The translations under genes were made by a program, and so were the position numbers. Under the pieces are notes generated by a model, which was not told the DNA's origin, ran no database searches, and saw nothing but the letters and a program-made list of their open reading frames with translations. This document shows positions 12,380-25,600 of a DNA stretch of 64,000 nucleotides, piece after piece. Origin of the DNA: Elmis aenea (Eukaryota; Arthropoda; Insecta; Coleoptera; Elmidae); contig OX393577.1 of NCBI GenBank assembly GCA_947652605.1, forward strand, positions 64,938,108-65,002,107. Reading direction: 5' to 3'. Numbering within the stretch: the stretch's first letter is position 1; the number at the start of each line of letters is the position of its first letter.

Positions 12380-12868
12380 CTATTGTACCCTTTGGTGATA
12401 GCCCCTTAAAAAAGTCCTGTGTTTTTGAAAAACTTCAGAATTTCCTTTAAGGGTGTTTGTCTTAACTCTTCTTGGTTGACTTTTTCCATCCACAGAAGTA
12501 CGCCGATAGTGTGTGAATCCTTCACATTGGATTATTACGTGAAGAGGAGTTTCTTCTTCTTCACCACATCCTCGACATATGTCGGTCTCTGAGAGCCCTA
12601 TTATGTAGAAGTGTTTGTTTAGCCCACAGTGTCCTGTGGTTGCTCTGATGTCTACTCTGCTCATCCCGAGCATATTTTCTGTCTTTTCTTTGGAGACCAT
12701 TGACAGGATAGCCTTAGAATGAGCTTGTCCTGCAACTTTTTTCCAATGAGTATTACGCCCTTGTATTAATATGTCATAAAGACACCGCTTGGCTGTTCCA
12801 TAGGTTGTACCAACTGCGGGTTCTGGTCCGAAGAAGGTGTCTCGCTGCCAATTTTTGCGTTTCGCCAT
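12380..12868 (-). pseudogene. Non-LTR retrotransposon C-terminus (RNase H-associated tail)
   Basis: The undamaged 162-codon frame includes a spaced Trp/Gly pattern, RVDIRATTGHCGLNKHFYII (the R-x-LTGHxxLxxHL signature) and CRGCGEEEETPLHVIIQC (CxxC...HxxxxC), then RRTSVDGK. It is the 3' end of an I/R1/Jockey-group ORF2 beyond RNase H. The upstream enzyme domains are missing, so it is 5' truncated even though this part has no stop. Confidence 0.75.
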
Positions 12869-13374
12869 TTAATAGTATACGTTTCTTTGGTGTTATTTCT
12901 AAAAACTAAAGAGTATGGATGTGGTAAAGATCTTTGGTCCACACTGTATATCCTACAACATTAAGTTAAAAGCTCTTTTTTTTAACAAGCATAATCTTTT
13001 CTAATCACTATCTACACACAAGTTGGGCCTCAATTTCAAAGGATTCTCATGTTTTTGAAACTTCTTTTTTTCATGATCAAAGCTTGCCTTAAAAATGGCC
13101 GTGAAGCATTTAACATGCACTAGTAATTCCGTCACAACATCACACAATACCTCGCACCCTTCCGTTCCCATTTGCTTCTGTATTTGTATTTCACCTAATA
13201 ATAGTTTACGACGGCTCTTTTATCGCCGGACAAACTGTTGTTGTTAGAAAACTCGTAAAATACAAGATTTAAATCATATGTTCATACGACCGCGCCATAA
13301 ATATCTGTTACATCATCGTCAAGTCGAACTGTATAATGGTCTTCTTTCATTGGAGATGTACAGGAGCGACATAC

Positions 13375-13469
13375 CTGCGTTACCATCAAAATACAAGTGT
13401 CTTCCGGTGTTGGTGTCGCGTTAGAAATTACGTTATCGGCGGACCCGAGTGTTTTCATGCCCTGTTGAA
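13375..13469 (-). CDS. Candidate 95-bp internal exon in the giant RhoGEF2 intron
   Basis: Minus-strand acceptor ACATTTGTAG and donor ACGCAG|GTATGT bracket 95 bp. They are open in a frame reading QQGMKTLGSADN ... TPTPEDTCILMVTQ, with base composition richer in GC than its surroundings. The entry phase (needs one base) equals the exit phase of the RhoGEF2 exon ending at 31963; it exits in phase 0. The peptide does not look like the usual PDZ last strand, so it may be a cassette exon, an exon of another gene, or chance. The open frame runs on past the donor to 13282. Confidence 0.35.
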
Positions 13470-13479
13470 CTACAAATGT

Positions 13480-14530
13480 GTTAAACAATTCCAATGAATG
13501 AAGGAATTACCATCGTGAAATGCAATTACTAACGCTTCCAATTAGGCCATTTACACAATTATTCACAGCTGCTCTTGGGCCAACGTCAATTTAAACGCAC
13601 TCACCAGATTGGCCGCGTAATCTTGATGTTCAATGTTTGTAAGAATACTATCTACTACGAAACAACTAAATAACATTACGAAGAACATACACAAGCCTTT
13701 GTTGATGCATAAATTACAGCTCTCGTTTAAATTAAGCTCCGAAAACGTATCTTAACAACTTTAGGAAGGAATGCTAGCAGCTAGAAATACTCCCTAGAGA
13801 TTTAGAAAAAAATCGTGGCCTTTATTATCTATCTATAAATTAAAACAATTGCTACTTTCGACCAATGAATTTGTAGTTTTGTTTTTGCTCTAATTAAGTT
13901 TATTAGCAGTCAATAAACTAAACAAAAGAGTAATACAAATTTATTTTCATTCACAGGACGAAAAAAGCAAATCAAATCCAAGGAGGTACCAAGCAAAAAA
14001 TTAGCTCCACAGTCGCTCCGAAATAAGCCCAGGGTGAAATTACAAAAACATAATATCGTCGGCATTTTTCACTAGCAAAAAAGTTTGAAACCCTCTGATT
14101 TTTAATGTTTAGGCGATTCATAAATAGGTTGAAGTACACAAACTGTCCGATATTTACGATTATAAATAAAAAAATTGCTTCCGCATTATACAATTTGCGT
14201 AACATTTCACACGGCTCATCGTTTGTTTTTCACGACTTGCTATTGTTTCAACTATTATACGTTTAAAAATAGGTATATTAAAACATTTATATCTATACAA
14301 CCAAGAAAAAATTATTCTTTCGATGTGGTTACAGCCAACTATTCTTAGTACACAGAGAAACGATGTTGTTATGATTCAAAAATGGAAATCTCGCCGCATA
14401 ATTGAAGATAGGTATTCTTTAAGAGATTCGTTTATCAATATCATTGAGTTTAATTATATTATTATGTTATATAAATAATTTAATTTAAAATCACTGATGT
14501 TTTTTTAAGGAATACTCGTTTGGAATTCTC
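13480..14530. other. No gene recognised
   Basis: AT-rich; a 77-codon minus frame at 13972-14205 has no recognisable domain. Confidence 0.35.
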
Positions 14531-14537
14531 AATATTT

Positions 14538-14625
14538 ACCAGTTTCGATACTATCATCTTCATCAAGAGATGAAAATCTCGAAACTGGTCTAGCGTTTCT
14601 ACAAGGAATCCTTCGGAATGAAGGT
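14538..14625. repeat. Penelope-type terminal sequence with hammerhead-like cores
   Basis: A perfect 11-bp inverted repeat ACCAGTTTCGA / TCGAAACTGGT (14538-14548, 14579-14589) encloses a core. The plus strand has a 4-bp stem AGAT/ATCT with loop GAAA followed by CGAAAC. The minus strand reads TGATGAAGATGATAGTATCGAAAC, a hammerhead-like TGATGA...GAAAC with a weak stem II. The following GCGTTTCTACAAGG also occurs (as GCATTTCTACAAGA) at 46695. Confidence 0.5.
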
Positions 14626-14699
14626 AAGTAATTTTTAATCAAACGTATTTATATATTTTTTGTATATCTTAATCGAATAGCAATCAGAATTTGTATCCC

Positions 14700-15295
14700 A
14701 TGAGCTATCTTCTGGCAGGGATCTACTTAGCTTGGATCCACCGGTGTCCTGATGAGGTCCTCTCCAGTGAGAGGACCTGTCACCTCATCTCAGGTCGATT
14801 GGCCAGCGTCTTTTAAGCCTTTCTCGTCCCAGCTTTGATGGAGGAGTAAATTGGTATGAAGCTCCAATCTATCATAATTTTTTCCGCTTTTGCCTTTGTG
14901 TCCAAGAAAAAAAGTACCCCAACGTCTTGGTGCAGCATTTGATTGGTTATTTACCAGGGAACGTCAACAATTGCTCTAAGAATTTTCGATCGGGATCGTT
15001 GTATAATGGCAATACTCGATTTGCTGACACATTCCCTAAGTTCAATACCCATAGATCCAGGTAGGTCCAGATAGCTTTTATTACTGTTTTGTACACCAGA
15101 ATATTATTTTCTGGTGACAAACTGGAGCTTCTTCCAGGTAACCAATATAGTTCTTTAAATTAAAAACTCGAGCCAAAATTTTTTTCTATTTCTTAGAAGG
15201 TGTTCCTTCCAGGTTGTTTGTTATCAAGATGCATCCCTGGGTATTTCACACTTGTTGGTGCTGGTATCTATACATTGTTGATAGGTGGACATGTA
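14700..15295 (-). pseudogene. Jockey-type non-LTR RT fragment (thumb and C-terminus)
   Basis: The minus strand gives VKYPGMHLDNKQPGRNTF, FKELYWLPGRSSSLSPENN, ILVYKTVIKAIWTY, then (shifted) CVSKSSIAIIQRSRSKILRA and IVDVPW, and MLHQDVG. This is the Jockey-clade thumb (YLGMHLD, YWLLGR, KxIWTYG, RxQSKxLR, PWYV). Several stops and frameshifts. Confidence 0.75.
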
Positions 15296-15299
15296 TGTT

Positions 15300-16495
15300 A
15301 TATGTAGTGATTTAGTTTCATTTAATATTATTTTAAAATCAATTTTGTAAGGATCCACTTAACACCTACAAACTTTCCCAGTATACTATTTTTAGCGCTG
15401 ATAGTAACGAGGATAACGAAAATAAAAGAATTGGCACTTATCAGTTTTTGGCCTACAACCAGTGTGTCATGGGTATTTCCGGAAACATAAATAGTTTAAC
15501 GGATTCCCCTCACATATATGTAGATTAACCCCATTTAATTGCCCCTATATTTATTATAATCTCTTAGATCCTCATAGCGATTCCTTTATTGAACAGCCTG
15601 TATACCAAAATATACTTTGAAATTACCGCGCGATTTAACTTTCGTCTTCAATTATTTTACAAAAAAAAAAAATACAAGTATAGTTGAATGTTGAATCAGT
15701 AATGGAACTCGAGTTGGTTTAAAAAAATACTGATGTATTTATAGTACACAATCAACACAAGTATAAACTTCAAGAAAAAACAACGAAATTATCATGGCAC
15801 ACTTGTCCACCTGCACATCATTACTCAAAGCCATCGTTCTAACATAATCTTCAACAAATATTGACACCCATCAACAGTAGTGTCCACTTTTCGTCGAAAT
15901 CCCAATTAATTTATATGCTTTATCTATTACAGCAAGTTACACAATCGTCTACCTTGACTTTTTTCCGCGACACTTGACCTTACCTAATACCTACATAAAC
16001 AGGAATTTACATAAACTTAAGTATAGTTAAATTTATCTATACTGTCATTGGAACGAAACCACTTAACGCATGTGTTGCTCTCTGTGCTGTATTGTTGCTA
16101 TTTTCACTTATTATTCATTGTTATAATAGTAGGTCTAGGACTGTACGAAATTGGCTTAGTAAAACACAAATATTACTTTGAACCTACGCCATTTATATTT
16201 ATATCATTTGCGCATTACGCGCGCATGTATGCAGGTCGTCGATTTGCAAAATGATAAATGGCCGAAACGCCTTAGCAACTTACAGATTATGACAACAAAT
16301 TTTTCGTATTTTATGCCAGCTAATTTTTACATACACATCTTAATTCAGAAAGATTCGACATTTTATTTAGTTATCAGCACATCTAGGAAGCCATGCCAAG
16401 TTTGAGATCGCAAGGAAAATTTAATTGACGACAAATTAAGGTCGACATCCGGAAAAGAAAGAGAGATTGTTTATGATAATTTGCAAAAAGCGTGT
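15300..16495. other. No gene recognised
   Basis: Short frames only (16048-16405), hydrophobic from AT-rich DNA; no domain. Confidence 0.35.
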
Positions 16496-16506
16496 TAACC
16501 TTAAGG

Positions 16507-16768
16507 CAGTGGTTTCCAAACTGTGGGGCGCGAAAAGACTATTGCAAGGGGGCGCGCTGCTGTAGCCAAAATATCATTTTTAAATAGAGTACAAACAAAC
16601 AAAAAGAACTTTATTTATACAGAATATGGTATTGTGTTTTGTTGCCCATTAAATTATTATTATATCAGGACATTATTTATGAAATTAGATCGTTACGAAA
16701 AGTGAGGGGCGCGCAATTTTTTTTTATGAAAAAGGGAGGCGGAGGTACAAAAAGGTTGGAAACTACTG
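16507..16768. mobile_element. Nonautonomous hAT element (MITE), 262 bp
   Basis: Ends CAGTGGTTTCCAAAC and GGTTGGAAACTACTG, near-perfect inverted repeats, flanked by the 8-bp duplication CCTTAAGG (16499-16506, 16769-16776). GGGGCGCG motifs occur near both ends. Confidence 0.9.
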
Positions 16769-16789
16769 CCTTAAGGTATTTATACAGCA

Positions 16790-17345
16790 AGGCGGATAGA
16801 GTGGATAAATTCAACCAATTCGGAGTCTCTCTATCAGGCAATGGAAAAGAGGAAGCCGAGATACAGAAATAATAATCAAAGATTCAAATTATTTAAAGAC
16901 ATTAGGTCATGTAATCAGGTCAAAGAATATTGCAAGGAGGGTAAAAATTAATATCTACAAAACAACTGCAAGACCAATAGTTACGTACGGGGGGTGAAAT
17001 ATGGAAAATGAACTTAAAAAGAGGAAAAACATTACAGGTCTGGGAAAGGAAGGTACCACGGAAAATATTTTGGGGAGAGAGGGAAAAATAACAATGGAGA
17101 AGAAGAACTGGAAAAATTATATTGTCAACCAAATATAGTATATGTAGTAGACTACATCAAAATTGCCGGAGAAAAGAATAACGAAACAAGTACTTGAGCC
17201 AGGCGTAACGCGAAGAAGGACGAGAGGAAGACCCCGGACAAAATGGTTAGAGGCGGTGGAAAAAGACCCAAAGGAACTAGGAGTAGAGAAATGAAAAAAA
17301 CTGACAAAGAATTTATAAATACATAGGAGAACATGCAACAAAGTC
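16790..17345 (+). pseudogene. RTE/CR1-like RT C-terminal fragment
   Basis: Plus-strand frames give DRVDKFNQFGVSLSG, TTARPIVTYGG and WERKVPRKIFWGER, then an RGRPRTKW-like basic tail (ACGAGAGGAAGACCCCGGAC at 17220). Many stops and shifts. Its 3' edge abuts the truncated foldback element at 17350. Confidence 0.65.
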
Positions 17346-17349
17346 ATAG

Positions 17350-17890
17350 GCCATGAAACCGTCAGAGCCAGATCTAAATTTTTCCATTTACCAATGCGCG
17401 CATCCTTTGCAAGTAAAATGGTGCAAAGTTTTTGAAAAAATCTTGAACGGTTCCGGAGAAAAACGTCAAAAACGAAAATCCCCTGCATAAGCGCTATAAT
17501 TTGAGAAGTTGTGGTACATTTGTCATAACTAAATCTACGCGACTTGCATAGGCGTTTAACATAGGGAAAACCGTTTTTACCAGGGCCTCGTTTTTTCCGT
17601 TTTTCTCCGGAACCGTTTCAGATTTTTTCAAAAACTCTGCACCATTTTACTTGCAAAGGATGCGCGCATTGGTAAATAAAAGAATTTGTGTTTTGTCCCT
17701 GACGGTTTTATGGCCAACTTGATCGCAAAAATTACTTTTATTATTCAGCTTTTCGGTTTTCCCCTATTTTTCCGAAGAAAATGACCAGTGGCACGTATAA
17801 CTCTGCGAAACATTTAGTTTTGATGTTCTTGATGTAATAAACACAGCCTCAATTAAATTCTAGCGACAACGTATCGTGACCTTCCCTGGT
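17350..17890. mobile_element. Foldback element A, copy 2, left end truncated
   Basis: Begins at GGCCATGAAACCGTCAG and is homologous to copy 1 to its right end (CTAGCGACAACGTATCGTGACC). About 160 bp of the outer left arm is missing where it meets the RT fragment at 17345. Confidence 0.72.
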
Positions 17891-17894
17891 TAGG

Positions 17895-19625
17895 ATTCAA
17901 GAAATAAATAGACAGTTTAAGAAAAAGTAAGCTGAAAACTTTAAACCGAAAAAATATCAGGCCAAAAAAGTCGAGGGAAAAAATGGTGGCTTCCAAAAAT
18001 TCGTACTAGATTCTATTACAACAGATTTTTTTAAATTCGTTATGCAGATGAACTATAAATAATCCAGAATTTAATTGCAAATCAGTGGAGCATCAAAAAA
18101 GTATCAAACACTCGATTTAGGCGAAAACAGGACAATTATAATTTAGAAAAATAAAATCATTTCTACATTAAAAAATTATCGTACATAAAAGTTGTATGTT
18201 TTAAGACGTTTGCCCTATCTACTAAGCCTTTCCAAGTATCGGCTCTACAAACATAAAACATTGCACTCCAATCTTTAAAAAAAAAAAGCAAACACTTTCC
18301 TGAACAATCATAACTTTACAATTAAGTACCTTTTAACATCAATAAATTAAACTGTTTGATGTGTTCCACTATCTAAAACAAACAATCGAGTATTTTTCTG
18401 TTCCCTAACTTATATAAACCACACACTTGCGATTTATCAAAATCATATCTGTTGAAAATATCTACAAACAAATCTTGCTACGATTAAAAACAACGCAAAC
18501 TTCTTTACACGGTTATTACGACAGACAAAAATTTTTACAGATTATTTTTCTTTTCGTTTTCAATAGGTATTTAAATACCATGCAAAATTGACTTCCACGC
18601 CACCCTAAATATTTAAATTTGCTTAAAAGGCAATTTAATCAGTGATAATGCATCTTTCGCTGATTCATATTACGGCAGGTGTTTTCCGATCCCTTGTTTC
18701 ATTAGCACGCCAGCGAAAATTTTCCACGGAAAAAGTTCTAAAACATTCTAGAATAAACAGTTCTAGAAGTATAATGGCTCCATATAATGTGTTTATTTAC
18801 ATAAAGTACCGGTCATGTCTATTTTTGATCTCCTCATTAATACAGGTATTTCGTTTTATTATCTTAACGCGCAATTTTATTACCAACAATTAAGATAGAA
18901 GCGAAACCCCGTGTGCAGAAAATTGGATCAACCAGACCACCTAGCGGTCACTTAATGCACCATAAGAACTACAAAGTGAAATGCAACACCCGTTTATCTT
19001 GACGAAGGAAATAAACTGATTGTGGATTAGGTGTTAACGAATACACAGGGTTTTGGCAATGTAAAAAGCCCCGATAAAAACAAATCAAACACAACTCAAG
19101 TTCGTCCCATTTAACCAAACTTGTACTTCATTATTTACAAACACAGCAATGCATGTACTTCTCAAAGGAACCAGCCTGTACATGTCGGAAAACTAATCCA
19201 ATCGTATCACGTCCGACCCAACCTTGACATAACGTGCCTTATTTATATATAACAAACATTTTCTAACACGCAAAGGGGTTAATTATTTATTTATAAACAG
19301 CACGAGTACATGCACAACGAACAACTATCAAATAACTTCCTTATTTTATTTGTTAGTACACAATAAATACTTTATAAAAGCTAGGAAAAGCTCAAACGCG
19401 TTTGGTTACCAGAAAACTACCCAAATCAATTTATAAAAATCTCTGAATAAAACAGCGAGGTTTTGTTGCTGTTAAATTTAATATTTATACACATGGAGAG
19501 GGGAACTCCACTTTAAAGTTGTTGAAAATATAAATGGAAGGATTTGGAAGCGACACCCCAAAATATTACGCTTTTGCAAACTATACAGTATTGAACTACT
19601 AAGTTCACTAGCTTCGTTTTTGTGT
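17895..19625. other. No gene recognised
   Basis: AT-rich intronic DNA; nothing supported. Confidence 0.4.
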
Positions 19626-19630
19626 TTTAA

Positions 19631-20100
19631 TAGGTTTGTTCCAGCAAGGCTATGTATGTACTATCAGGATTCTGCGCAGTATCGATATAGCGTTCCAGCA
19701 CAATCTCTGATAGTTCACCGGACGGTTAGTTGTCTATTCCAACTGTTATTAAATTAATACATGAACTAGTCAGTGTACGGTCAAAACAGTCCGTGAATGA
19801 AGACATGTACTAGCGCTTGGATTTTTACATGCATGCGCTGTTTACAACTAACGTGAGCTCTGGTAGCTATGCATCGCCCTCTCAATCCCATTTAGTACTG
19901 GATTCTTGAGGTGTTTACCCTTGCACATTTCTATGAACCCAATAGACACAAATGTCATTTACAGTTAGGCCAGTCGTAAAAGCGTTCCAACACGGCTAAT
20001 ACTGGCCGATACTTTTATTAGTACATAGTTCACGCATGCGAATAAACCGGTTCATGTACTCATCCATGAATTGGTTTTAAATCGCTTGTTGGAACAGACC
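19631..20100. mobile_element. MITE with GGTYTGTTCCARCAAG ends
   Basis: Left GGTTTGTTCCAGCAAG and right CTTGTTGGAACAGACC are inverted; TAATA lies just outside both ends as a possible target duplication. GCGTTCCAGCAC (19691) and GCGTTCCAACACG (19982) are internal variants of the end motif. No coding content. Confidence 0.65.
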
Positions 20101-20105
20101 TAATA

Positions 20106-21118
20106 TACTCGTGGATTGACTTCAAAAAATCTTCTACACTAATTGCAGGAAATTAAAGAATAATGTCAATTATTAAAAAAAAAAAACGACAATAACGAAA
20201 GAAAAACTAACAAATCACTCACAAAGTTATTAAACATTGTCCATCGAAATAAATACAAAAAAAAATTAAATGCCCGTGGGAAACCGTTTAAAAAATTTGC
20301 TTGAAGTTTCCTGATCAATCTCAACATGGAAAATGGCTTCCTAAACGACATATTTATCTAAATAATCAACCTCGATGGATATTTCACGCTACAAAGAGTG
20401 ACAGGGTCATGGTCAGATGATCGCGTGTTCCATGTAATTTTTCGCACTTTAGCAGTCTCGCTAGGGGATATCATACCTTTCCTGACGGTGGAAACGCGAT
20501 CGGAACTCGCTTTTTCCACGAGTAATTTAGCAGGACGGGAAAATTAAAAGACGCCTAATATTAGATCCGTTTATCACGATAGAAATCGATAGCATTTCCT
20601 AGCTGACAAGTTTTTCTTTCCAGAATACGCCCCCTGATCAAGACGGTGATTTTCGCCGACGATCAACAGACATTAAACAAAATATTTCGGAACACTTTGT
20701 AAGCTATTAATAAACATTAGATACAACACTTTCTAAAAATATTTTATAAAGATGTTAAAATTCAAAATGCTACTACTTATACGTCAGCAAAGCGTACACA
20801 CTCAGTAGGTAGCAAGCGACGCGTGATAATAAATTAGTAGCTTAAATTGGCTACGTAAAGAATTTGTTTTTAAAAAAAGTACTTTAAATATTTGCATTCT
20901 TAAATGACTTAAGAAGCCTTTAAAAGTTAAAATTATCACACAAAACTTTTTGTTCGAGACCTATAACCAATCGTAATTGGTTTATAACTATACGCCTAGA
21001 CTGCGTTACAACTTTTAACAGCACTCTGAGCATCCATAATCAATCAGTAGATCTTTAAATCTGACAATCATACTTCGATCATTTGTAGACACACAGCGAA
21101 CACAAGAGTTGTTGTAAT
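20106..21118. other. No gene recognised
   Basis: 20400-20660 is locally less AT-rich, with no frame or motif I can name. Confidence 0.35.
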
Positions 21119-21490
21119 TATCAGTAGTAAAAAAAAAATATAAGTGCATTGAAAATTATCGATAATTTTTGGTAAATATGCCCGAATGCAAGTTGAGCTG
21201 AAAAAAACACGATTGCACGAAATATTTTGGTGTTGATAATTTTTTGACGATTTTCGGCGACCAACAGCGTTACTTTAATATAGGTTAAACCACACCCCTG
21301 ACGCACTACTCTGACAGTGCTTGTAAAATTTGACATAACATACATTTAATTTGACAGGTATGTTAGGTGAAGAAAATTTTCTGACAAAATATAACTCGTG
21401 CATTGCAAATAATCTATAATGTTTGACAAATCTTCGCTCATGCAAGTTGAATAAGAAAAAAACACGAGTGCACGAATATAAACAATTGCG
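21119..21490. repeat. Foldback element B, copy 2, core inverted
   Basis: Same start as copy 1 (ATCAGTAGTAA, AAGTGCATTGAAAATTATC), but 21208-21445 matches copy 1 (9325-9530) in reverse orientation (GTTGATAATTTTTTGACGA ... TGTCAAATTAAATG complement). The inside of the foldback has flipped between copies. Confidence 0.55.
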
Positions 21491-22329
21491 GGTTTGATCA
21501 TTCGTATTATGATAGTAAATTGTTTAATAAAGCTTTTGTTTGTTGTTATAATACAAACTACATGATGGCTACTAATGCCTTAGATATATAATTTTCTATT
21601 TATTGCATCAATTGATTTGATATTTCTTTTTAAAACGTTGTAGAGACATAAAGGTTACGTTATCTTGAACACTCTGTATATAGTCCGATTAAAAATCTCA
21701 TGCGAGATGCAGTAAATAAGTCGCCTACTGCCTTGCAAAAATATTTAGCAACACTTCCTTATGGGCGATTAAAAAATTATGTTTATCTTACAGCACACCA
21801 GGTCTATTTTTATTTGATTGTTTAGCAACAAACACTAAAAATGAAACACACGTCATAAACTTAAAGGAATTATGACACCTGTCCGATTATATATCTTAAA
21901 TAATAAATTTCATTGGAAATTCACGGAAAATAGCCGGTCACTTCAACCGAACTACCAACCTATAAGCAACCATAGACGTCTAAAAGCGATTTGACAATAT
22001 TTTTTCGTCGAACAAAGCTATATATAAACGTTACTCGATCGTTACGTACAAAAATAACAATATAAATATTATTACTCAGCCAGTTTTTTAACAGGAACGG
22101 TTCGACGTGTTGAATTTCCACTTTTATTTGCGTACAAGGTACAACTGTAAAAAAAAACTGTCTACTCACTAACTCTACGCACTGATTTGTCTTTTAACGG
22201 AATGGTAACAGCGTGCGGCTATTGGAACTAATTTAAAATTAAACTGACGGAATAAATAAAATCGCCGAAAGAAATTCATTCAATTTTACGATCTTTGTTG
22301 ACAGAGGCGGGCTAGTCTTAATTTTTAGT

Positions 22330-22640
22330 TGAGAATTCAGCTTGACTGATCGCCAAATGAGTGTCTCTAGTATCGGTAAGGAAGTTGATGTATCTAAAAC
22401 AACAGTTCTGAATATTATACACGATGATTTAGGCAAGAAAAAAGTGTACACGCGTTGAATACCACGACTGCGTATACCAGGGCAAAAAAACTTTGCAGAA
22501 AGAAAATTTCTCAGAACATTTGAATGTGTTAAAGAACGACAACTTTTTTGTTTTGGTAAAGGATTGTGACTGGTGACGAGACCTGAGTATTTCACTGGGA
22601 CCTAAATTGAGTTTTGGCCCCAAAAAGTTCCCTACAACTC
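22330..22640 (+). pseudogene. Mariner transposase fragment, frame-broken
   Basis: The plus strand reads LTDRQMSVSSIGKEVDVSKT, TVLNIIHDDLGKKKVYTR, a stop, then IPRLRIPGQKNFAERKFLRT and, after a shift, LVTRPEYF in place of the VTGDETW block. This is the mariner HTH-2, linker and first catalytic region. It has an in-frame stop and no terminal repeats that I could see. A dead relic unrelated in sequence to the intact mariner at 43703. Confidence 0.7.
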
Positions 22641-22689
22641 CGTAAAAAAATCCAGTCCGCCCCTGCCCGCCCAATAGTTAAAATAGCCC

Positions 22690-25600
22690 AGTTTGATGTA
22701 AGGTTTATTGTGTCCATCTAATAATAGATTCCCACGAGACCTTAACAAAGTTCTATTAAGTTCCACATCGGATGATGAAGGAGTGACGCTTGTTTTTCAA
22801 CAACGCCGGTCATTAATGAAAACACATTAAGACTGCACTGTGTTTCCGTAAAACGTTTCGCCTCCACAATTTATTTGCGGCCCATCAATTTGACCACGCT
22901 TGTAAATCAAGACAAGCACAAGAAATGATAAACAAACGACGTGCGGTAACGCGGAAAATTTCCCACAATGACATTTGCATATAAAAGTCGCTTAATTGTA
23001 GTTTTCTTAAAATGGCGAGTTGACAGTTTTAGAAAGGTGACAACGACAGGTGAAAGCATTCTTCGGAACTAGTTGATGGCAGCACTAAATTCAAATGTGC
23101 GTTTTAAAATATACAGGGTGTCTCATATTATTTTTTTAAATTAATAAACGCAATTTCCACATTCCAATGTACATGGAATAATATTGCTTTTTTTTATTGT
23201 GAAAGCTACATATTCGCTTAAATGGCTGTACTTGTATCTAAAATTTTATAAGCTCATTCATACGATGCTTTTTTGTTTTCTACATGTCGCAGCCAACCAA
23301 AAAACAACCTTATACATTTACTTAAGCCAGCTAACAATTTTAAGAATTACACTATTAAGATAAGCATCTTATTCAAGCAGTATTTCTGAAGTTTCCTAGT
23401 GGCAATTAACTATTATATCTAAACATAACATTTCCGTTTTCAAATAGGCGCCTCGCTAATGTTTTTAAGGCAGCATTTGTTTTCCTGAATAATATAACAT
23501 GCCACTTGCACCTATTAACCCACAAGAATGTGAGAAAAAATGTAAAATAGTACCAACTTGGCAAGCAGCAAGCACATTCAGTGTGCTATGGATCGCACTG
23601 CTTTTTGTTTTTGAACAACAAACAAATGACAGTAAATTCGAAACAAAAGCATCGAAGCCTACTTCAGAGTATTACGTATTCATTTAGTGTTAAAACAAAA
23701 AAAAACATTTTCCAGAAACTGCTGAAGAACATTTTAATAATTATTGAGTACCACGACAGACAGATGGAAAAACTGTTTATAATTGAATCCAAATTTGTTA
23801 ATATATAACTTAATATTGCGTCAATAGTCACAATAATTTACAAAAGCAATTTTTATAGTGTTGTGAGTTGTGGTAGGTACAACCAAACTATTTTGAAGAT
23901 GCCCAATATTAAATAACATTTAACATTTAGAGGTAATAGCTTCGTAAATTAAAATTCAATTTGTAAACATAATACATCGACTTCACAACCGCTTCCTCGT
24001 TTTGGTCACTTTCTCAATTCGATGCCAACTGCCTTTTACTTATTGCATATCTTAAATGAAATGTTACAGTTCAAACAGCGGCATATCACAGGTAAAACAT
24101 TTTTAATGTCGGCTGCAACTATGCAGCGCAAGCTATTGATTTTCAATTAACTTTAAAACAAACGTGCTCAATCGATATCTTTACAAACTGCGTCGTCTGT
24201 TACTTATCAAACTGGAATGAATTTAGTAGTGCATAATTGAAACAAAGTCTTTAAAAATCAATTAGATTTTATTTCGTTTGTCGGATGAACTTTCAGTGAC
24301 ACTATTAAGTCTTATCGACACTATTTGCATTTGTTTGTGATTAAACAGAACGACGCCGACAAGGAAATTTACAGAAGTGCATTAAGAGCGATTGTATACA
24401 TGCATTAATTTTTATTAGTGTTCTAATAATTGGCGCCATATTTTATTACCTACATCCAAACATCCAAAATATTTTTAAATTACTATAAAGGGTGTAAAAT
24501 AAATACTAGGAATGTAAATTATGTGGTCGTAGAAAAAGTACAGTACAAAACTCAAGTTGTAAAACAATTTCTTACGGACCCTGTTACGTAATATACTATT
24601 ATAAAACAGGAACAAAATTCAAAAAAGCTCCGGAAGTATAAAGAATGCATCAGACGCGGTAAATATTGCAGAGGAAAATGCTAATAAAGCTTTAAGAAAA
24701 TATGTGTCTACATCCATACCGTTGAGATTTGTACAATATCAAATCTAAACACACTTTTCTTAACAAATCTCAAGTAAGTGTTAGATAGAGTTCAGCTTCT
24801 TGCATAAAAATTCTGCTTGATTTAAATTTTTAAAACGTTGTTGTGCTAGTTACGTAAGTTTATATACATATGTAATTTATGTGGAGCGTTAAAGAAATAA
24901 TAATTCATATTTTTGGCAACTTTAATTTTATAATTAGTTGCTTTCACTAAAATACTTAAAAATGATTTGTTAATGCGTTAAATATTTTAATACATTTTGT
25001 TTAGCCGTTCACGAATTGTCGTAAATTTGCTTGAAATAAAGTTATTTAACATTATCCGAAAGTAAAATGCGTTATGTGATTTCATTTTATTCCTGCTACG
25101 ATAATTTTTTTATTGTTATGGGCCGCGATTGTTCTTGGTGGTTTTAAAGATCCCACGGGTCATCTACCGTAGGGTGCGAAACCGGAAGTCATAATTTTTG
25201 TACACAAGAAGACGAGATTTACAGGAGTTGTAATCGTGATTCAAGCAAATTCGGAGATAAACCTTGAATTTAAATAAATTTAATTGCTGGTGTGCGCTTA
25301 GTTTGGGAAGTTTTGGGATATTTGTGGTTTTTCTTTAAATTTTCTTTGAATACAGTTTTAAGTATTTGTATATGTAAATATGCTGCGCATAGAATAGGAT
25401 GGTAAAAAGATTACACATTCGCTTTTGGGCCATTATTTAAGACCTGGGAGCAGGGCCGTCGAGAAGGGGGGAAAGGCGATGGGGTAAAATTCCCTGGGGC
25501 CGGAATTCACAGGGGTCCGGAGATCATCTCACAATTTGTTTTTTAGTAAAATTTTCAAATAATTTATTTACTTGGGCCCATGTAAAAAAGTTTCTCCGAG

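Noticed and set aside
16048..16405. Hydrophobic short ORFs
   Set aside because: AT-rich DNA readily gives Phe/Ile/Leu/Tyr-rich frames; no start context or domain.
23112..23180. Another ACAGGGTG element
   Set aside because: One end-like motif only; no inverted partner found.
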